This document shows positions 60,750 through 64,000 of a DNA stretch of 64,000 nucleotides, in pieces (within the stretch, counting starts at the first letter, position 1; every line of letters starts with the position of its first letter). The DNA comes from Paludisphaera soli (GTDB taxonomy: Bacteria; Planctomycetota; Planctomycetia; Isosphaerales; Isosphaeraceae). Both the position numbers and the translations under genes were made by a program. The stretch spans positions 62,001-126,000 of the forward strand of contig NZ_JAALJI010000020.1 of the NCBI RefSeq assembly GCF_011064595.1, given 5' to 3'. The notes beneath the pieces are model-generated. The model searched no databases. It was given only the letters and a program-made list of their open reading frames with translations, and was not told where the DNA came from.

Positions 60750-63055
60750 GGGATGTACAGGAACTCGTTGCTGTTGATGAGGGCCATGGCGAGGTCGTCC
60801 CAGGCGGCGGCCTCACCATGAGCCGCGCGCTGGTCGTCCAGGAAGCTCGCGGCGAGGGCCACTTCGTCCTCGGCGGGGGGGCGTGCGAGGACGAGGGAGT
60901 AGGCCCTGCGGACGCGCGAGGCCATGTCGGGCTCGGCTTCGCGGAGCACCCGCTCGGCCAGGGCGTGGGCCCGTTCGAGGGCCAGGTCGCCGTTCAGGAG
61001 ATTCAGCGCCTGGAGGGCGTGGGTGCTGGTCTCGCGGCGGGGGCAGGCCGTCTGGTTGTCGGGCGCGTCGAACGACTCCAGGAGCGGGTAGCGGACGTTC
61101 CGCTTCTTGAAAAGGTAGATAGAGCGGCGGCGATGCTCGGCCGGGTCGGGGTCGATCGGCCAGAGGTCGACCTCCTCGGCCTCGGTGAAGATCAGGTCCT
61201 TGATCTCCTTCTCCAGCGGGGCGAGCACGCCCGGCCCGCCCGACTTAAGGTTCAGCTCGCCCGAGACGGCGAGCAGGGCGTCGCGCAGGCCCTCGGCGTC
61301 CAGGCGGCGGCGGTTCATGCGGCCGAGCAGGGAGTTCTCCTCGTCCAGCTCCGTCAGCTTCGCGATCGGGCGACTCGACTGGCGGTAGGCGGCGGACTCG
61401 ACCATCAGGCGATGGATCGGCTTGAGCCGCCAGCCGCCGGCGATCAGCCGCTCGGCCAGCCAGTCCAGCAGCTCGGGGTGCGAGGGGGGCTCGCCCCGGA
61501 CGCCGAAGTCGCTGGGGGTAGAGACCAGCCCGCGGCCGAAATGGCCCTGCCAGAGGCGGTTCACGATCACCCGCGCGACGAGCGGATTGCCCGAGTCGGC
61601 CAGCCATCGGGCGAGTGCGGCGCGTCGTCCTGTCGAGCCTCGTTCGGCCCGGATCGACTCGTCCGTGAAAGCCCCGGCTCTCTGCGACGCCAGGATGACG
61701 CCCGGCGGTCGGGGCTCGACGCGGGGCCCCTTGCTCATGGGGTCGCCGCGACGGTGCACGAAGCTCTCCGGCGCCGCGTCCGAGCCGTCGGTCAATGCCA
61801 TCGCATGGGCGGGAGGCCGGGGGAGGGTCTTGGCGATCTCGTGGATCTGGATCTTGAGGGACTCGCGGCGGGCGTGGTCGTCGGCGTTGCGGGCGACGGC
61901 CTCGGCGACGTCCTCCCAGGTCACGCGGATCGAGTTCGCCAGGCCGTTGGCGATCCGGGTCTGCTCGGGCGTCCGCTCCTTCTCGGGGATCGCCAGCAAG
62001 GCGCGTTCCTCGGCGGAGAGCATGGCCTGACGCTCGGCGGCGATGGCCTCGCGGTACGGGCCTTCAAGGGCGGCCATCTCCTGCTTGAGAGGTGCGCACT
62101 TCTCGTCGATCGCCTTCTTCGCGGCCTCGAAGGCCTCGACCTCGGCCTGGTCGGCGAGGGAGGGCTCGGTCAGCTCGCTCGCGGCGAAGAAGGCCTGGAG
62201 CCTGTAGTAGTCGGTGGTGGGGATGGCGTCGAACTTGTGGTCGTGGCAGCGGGCGCAGCCGATGGTCAGGCCGAGGAAGACCGAGCCGACCGTGGCCGTG
62301 ATCTCCGTCAGTTCGTTCTGACGCTTGACCTCGGGGATGACGTTCCCGCCGACGACTTCGCGTGGGCCGGAGCGGCAGAAGCCCGTGGCGATGAGGGCGT
62401 CTCGGTCCCCCCGGGCGATCTCGTCGCCGGCGACCTGGAGGGCGATGAAGCGGTCGTAAGGCATGTCGGCGTTGAACGCCGCGATGACCCAGTCGCGGTA
62501 GCGCCAGGCGTCGGGGCGCTCGGCGTCCAGCTCGAAACCGTTGGTGTCCGCGTAATGGGCCAGGTCCAGCCAGTGCTGGGCCCAACGCTCGCCGAAGCGG
62601 GGGCTCTCCAGCAGCCGGTCGACGAGCCGCTCATAGGCGTCCGCGCGGTCGTCCCCCAGGAAGGCGGCGAGCTCGTCGGGCGTGGGTGGGAGGCCGGTCA
62701 GGTCGAACGTCACGCGGCGGAGCAGGGCGGTGCGGTCGGCCTCGGGCGAGTGCGGCAGCTCGACCGTCTCCAGGTCGGCGAGGATGTAGCGGTCGATGGG
62801 ATTCTTGACCCAATCGGCTTCTTTCACCTCGGGCGGCTCGCCGGGCTCCAGCGGAAGGTACGCCCAGTGCTCGCGCTGGTCGGCGGAGAACTTCTCCAAC
62901 TTCGCGAGCGGGGCGGGGGCCGGGGCGTCCGTTTCGCCCTTGGGCTCGTCCCCTGGCGCGGCGACGCCGGCGGCGACGAGGGCGAGCCAGGCCGTCGCGT
63001 ACGCGGCGAGGCGTCGCGGGTTCGCGATCCGGGGGCCGGGGCAAGGCGAACGCAT
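60746..63055 (-). CDS. DUF1549/DUF1553 (PSCyt2-PSD1) secreted protein
   Basis: A 769-residue planctomycete-type protein. After a signal segment (LAAYATAWLALVAAGVAA), residues ~55-275 match DUF1549 (PIDRYILADLE, RRVTFDLTGLPPTPDELAAF, WAQHWLDLAHYADTNGF) and include GCARCHDHKFDAI with a CxxCH at about 267-271. Residues ~440-740 match DUF1553 (RRAALARWLADSGNPLVARV, NRLWQGHFGRGLV, SAAYRQSSR, RRSIYLFKKRN, ALQALNLLNGD). The N-terminal PSCyt1 cytochrome domain of long homologues is missing. Function not established. It heads a minus-strand unit with Uma2 and DUF1501. Confidence 0.9.
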   Translation of the reverse strand: MRSPCPGPRIANPRRLAAYATAWLALVAAGVAAPGDEPKGETDAPAPAPLAKLEKFSADQREHWAYLPLEPGEPPEVKEADWVKNPIDRYILADLETVELPHSPEADRTALLRRVTFDLTGLPPTPDELAAFLGDDRADAYERLVDRLLESPRFGERWAQHWLDLAHYADTNGFELDAERPDAWRYRDWVIAAFNADMPYDRFIALQVAGDEIARGDRDALIATGFCRSGPREVVGGNVIPEVKRQNELTEITATVGSVFLGLTIGCARCHDHKFDAIPTTDYYRLQAFFAASELTEPSLADQAEVEAFEAAKKAIDEKCAPLKQEMAALEGPYREAIAAERQAMLSAEERALLAIPEKERTPEQTRIANGLANSIRVTWEDVAEAVARNADDHARRESLKIQIHEIAKTLPRPPAHAMALTDGSDAAPESFVHRRGDPMSKGPRVEPRPPGVILASQRAGAFTDESIRAERGSTGRRAALARWLADSGNPLVARVIVNRLWQGHFGRGLVSTPSDFGVRGEPPSHPELLDWLAERLIAGGWRLKPIHRLMVESAAYRQSSRPIAKLTELDEENSLLGRMNRRRLDAEGLRDALLAVSGELNLKSGGPGVLAPLEKEIKDLIFTEAEEVDLWPIDPDPAEHRRRSIYLFKKRNVRYPLLESFDAPDNQTACPRRETSTHALQALNLLNGDLALERAHALAERVLREAEPDMASRVRRAYSLVLARPPAEDEVALAASFLDDQRAAHGEAAAWDDLAMALINSNEFLYIP

Positions 63056-63139
63056 GACGCTCTATCCTCCCGTACGATGCAGGCGCGGACTTTCGCGGGA
63101 CACGATGGTATTGTGCGGAACGACCGCCGAACCGGCAAG

Positions 63140-63151
63140 CAACAATTGTTG
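63140..63151. promoter_or_regulatory. Palindrome in a divergent intergenic region
   Basis: CAACAATTGTTG is a perfect 12-bp palindrome in the 136-bp space between the DUF1549/DUF1553 gene and the ABC ATPase gene, 40 bp before the latter's ATG. It stands out as AT-richer than its surroundings and may be an operator. No regulator gene is next to it. Confidence 0.35.
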
Positions 63152-63191
63152 GACAGCATGCGGGACGGGGCGGCGCCGGGCGGGTTATTCC

Positions 63192-64000
63192 ATGGCATCG
63201 ATCGCGCTTCGTGGGGTCTCGAGACGATTCGGGCCCGATGCCCCGGCGCTGGACGGGCTGGACCTGTCGATCCCCTCGGGGGAGCGGCTCGCGGTGCTCG
63301 GCCCCTCGGGCTCGGGGAAATCGACGCTCCTGCGGCTGCTCGCCGGGCTCGACCGGCCGACGGGGGGCGAGATCTGGTTTGACGGCAAGCAAGTCGACGA
63401 CGTGCCGGCGCATCGCCGCGACGTCGGCATGGTCTTCCAGAACCCGACCTTGCACCCCCATCTCGACGTGACCGGAAACGTGGAGTTCGGCCTCCGGGCG
63501 CGGGGCGTCCAGCGGGCGGAGCGTCGCCGCCGCGTCGAGGAGGTGGCCGAACTGCTGGGCCTTCGCGACCTGCTCGGCCGTTCGCCGGGGACCCTGTCCG
63601 GGGGCGAGCGTCAGCGCGCGGCCATCGGTCGGGCGATCGCCCGCCGGCCCGCCGTGCTGCTGCTTGATGAGCCGTTCTCCAGCCTCGACCTGCCGCTTCG
63701 CACGGCCCTCCGTCGCGACCTCGTGGAACTGCACGAGCGTTTCCGTTCGACCCTGATCCACGTCACCCATGATCAAGGGGAGGCCCTCGCCCTGGGCGAG
63801 CGCGTGGCGATCCTGGACCGCGGTCGTCTCGTCCAGGTGGGCAGCCCCCGCGAGGTTTACGACCGGCCCGCCACCCCGTTCGCGGCCCGATTCGTGGGCA
63901 GCCCCCCCATGAACCTGATCCCCGGAGAAGTATCCTGGGCCGACGACGGGCGGGCTCGATGCATCTTGGATTCCGGGAAGATCCTCGGGGCGGCCGCTGA
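63192..64000 (+). CDS. MalK/UgpC-type ABC transporter ATPase, incomplete at the window end
   Basis: The first 269 residues of an ATPase whose frame stays open to the last base. Motifs are Walker A GPSGSGKSTLLRLLAG, Q-loop VFQNPTLHPHLDV, signature LSGGERQR, Walker B VLLLDEPFSSLD and switch LIHVTHDQGEAL. The following RPATPFAARFVGSPPMNLIPG is typical for the start of the TOBE region in sugar and glycerol-phosphate importers. Substrate unknown, since the permease genes lie beyond the window. The ATG at 63192 is the first in frame after a stop and begins with the usual first strand ASIALRGVSRRFG. Confidence 0.85.
   Translation, partial: MASIALRGVSRRFGPDAPALDGLDLSIPSGERLAVLGPSGSGKSTLLRLLAGLDRPTGGEIWFDGKQVDDVPAHRRDVGMVFQNPTLHPHLDVTGNVEFGLRARGVQRAERRRRVEEVAELLGLRDLLGRSPGTLSGGERQRAAIGRAIARRPAVLLLDEPFSSLDLPLRTALRRDLVELHERFRSTLIHVTHDQGEALALGERVAILDRGRLVQVGSPREVYDRPATPFAARFVGSPPMNLIPGEVSWADDGRARCILDSGKILGAAA

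Noticed and set aside
60818-63382. 854-codon open frame on the plus strand
   Set aside because: Antisense to the DUF1549/DUF1553 gene and running into the ABC gene in a wrong frame; no family features.
1-64000. tRNA, rRNA, CRISPR array, transposon or prophage
   Set aside because: I looked through the intergenic regions for T-loop patterns, regularly spaced repeats, transposase motifs and terminal inverted repeats and found none.

Overview
The window reads as a chromosomal segment of a high-GC planctomycete, most likely of the Isosphaeraceae (Paludisphaera or Singulisphaera type). This is an inference from several things seen together: the paired DUF1549/DUF1553 and DUF1501 secreted proteins, a heme-binding membrane-bound-dehydrogenase-like protein, a sulfatase with a CxPxR site, an anti-sigma protein with a DUF1559-like tail, an oversized signal peptidase I, and many Tat signals. 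No rRNA, tRNA, CRISPR array, transposase or phage gene was seen.

Layout. 1-4.6 kb: the end of a PlsC-like acyltransferase, a degenerate APH-fold protein, the RNA-decay pair rny-ymdB, and a DUF1579 protein with its own terminator. 4.8-7.3 kb: a large alpha/beta hydrolase and a 634-bp non-coding stretch with short repeats and hairpins. 7.3-13.0 kb: an HlyD / RbbA-type double-ATPase / YhhJ-type exporter operon with an extra unknown gene. 13.0-14.7 kb: a Wzm/Wzt polysaccharide exporter. 14.9-17.7 kb: a Tat-exported thiamine-diphosphate enzyme and a sugar isomerase-like TIM barrel. 18.0-19.7 kb: a FabZ-like dehydratase, trmB and a SUKH-3-like gene of atypical codon use. 19.9-24.0 kb: purF, proB and a secreted proline-rich protein. 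24.1-39.9 kb: a complete nuoABCDEFGHIJKLMN operon (14-subunit complex I), preceded by a sigma70-type promoter and a near-perfect Rex operator. 40-44.3 kb: a VanZ-like protein, signal peptidase I, an ECF sigma factor and its putative anti-sigma factor. 44.5-51.7 kb: a sulfatase, then a minus-strand run lysS-lolC/E-lolD-ilvE-usp-nudix. 51.9-63.1 kb: a large secreted-protein region (heme-binding dehydrogenase-like protein, unknown 790-residue protein, Tat aldo/keto reductase, DUF1501, Uma2, DUF1549/DUF1553). 63.2 kb to the end: an incomplete MalK-type ABC ATPase.

How the genes work together. Most of the window is housekeeping: energy conservation, RNA turnover, tRNA modification and charging, purine and proline synthesis, lipoprotein sorting and secretion. 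The strongest regulatory reading is that complex I expression is tied to the NADH/NAD+ ratio through Rex. The least explained items are the gene inserted in the RbbA-type exporter, the exported ThDP enzyme, the expanded signal peptidase, the sigma/DUF1559 pair, the lone SUKH-3 protein, the 790-residue secreted protein and the Uma2 protein placed inside the DUF1549/DUF1501 pair. I did not find one clear-cut novel defence or mobile system.
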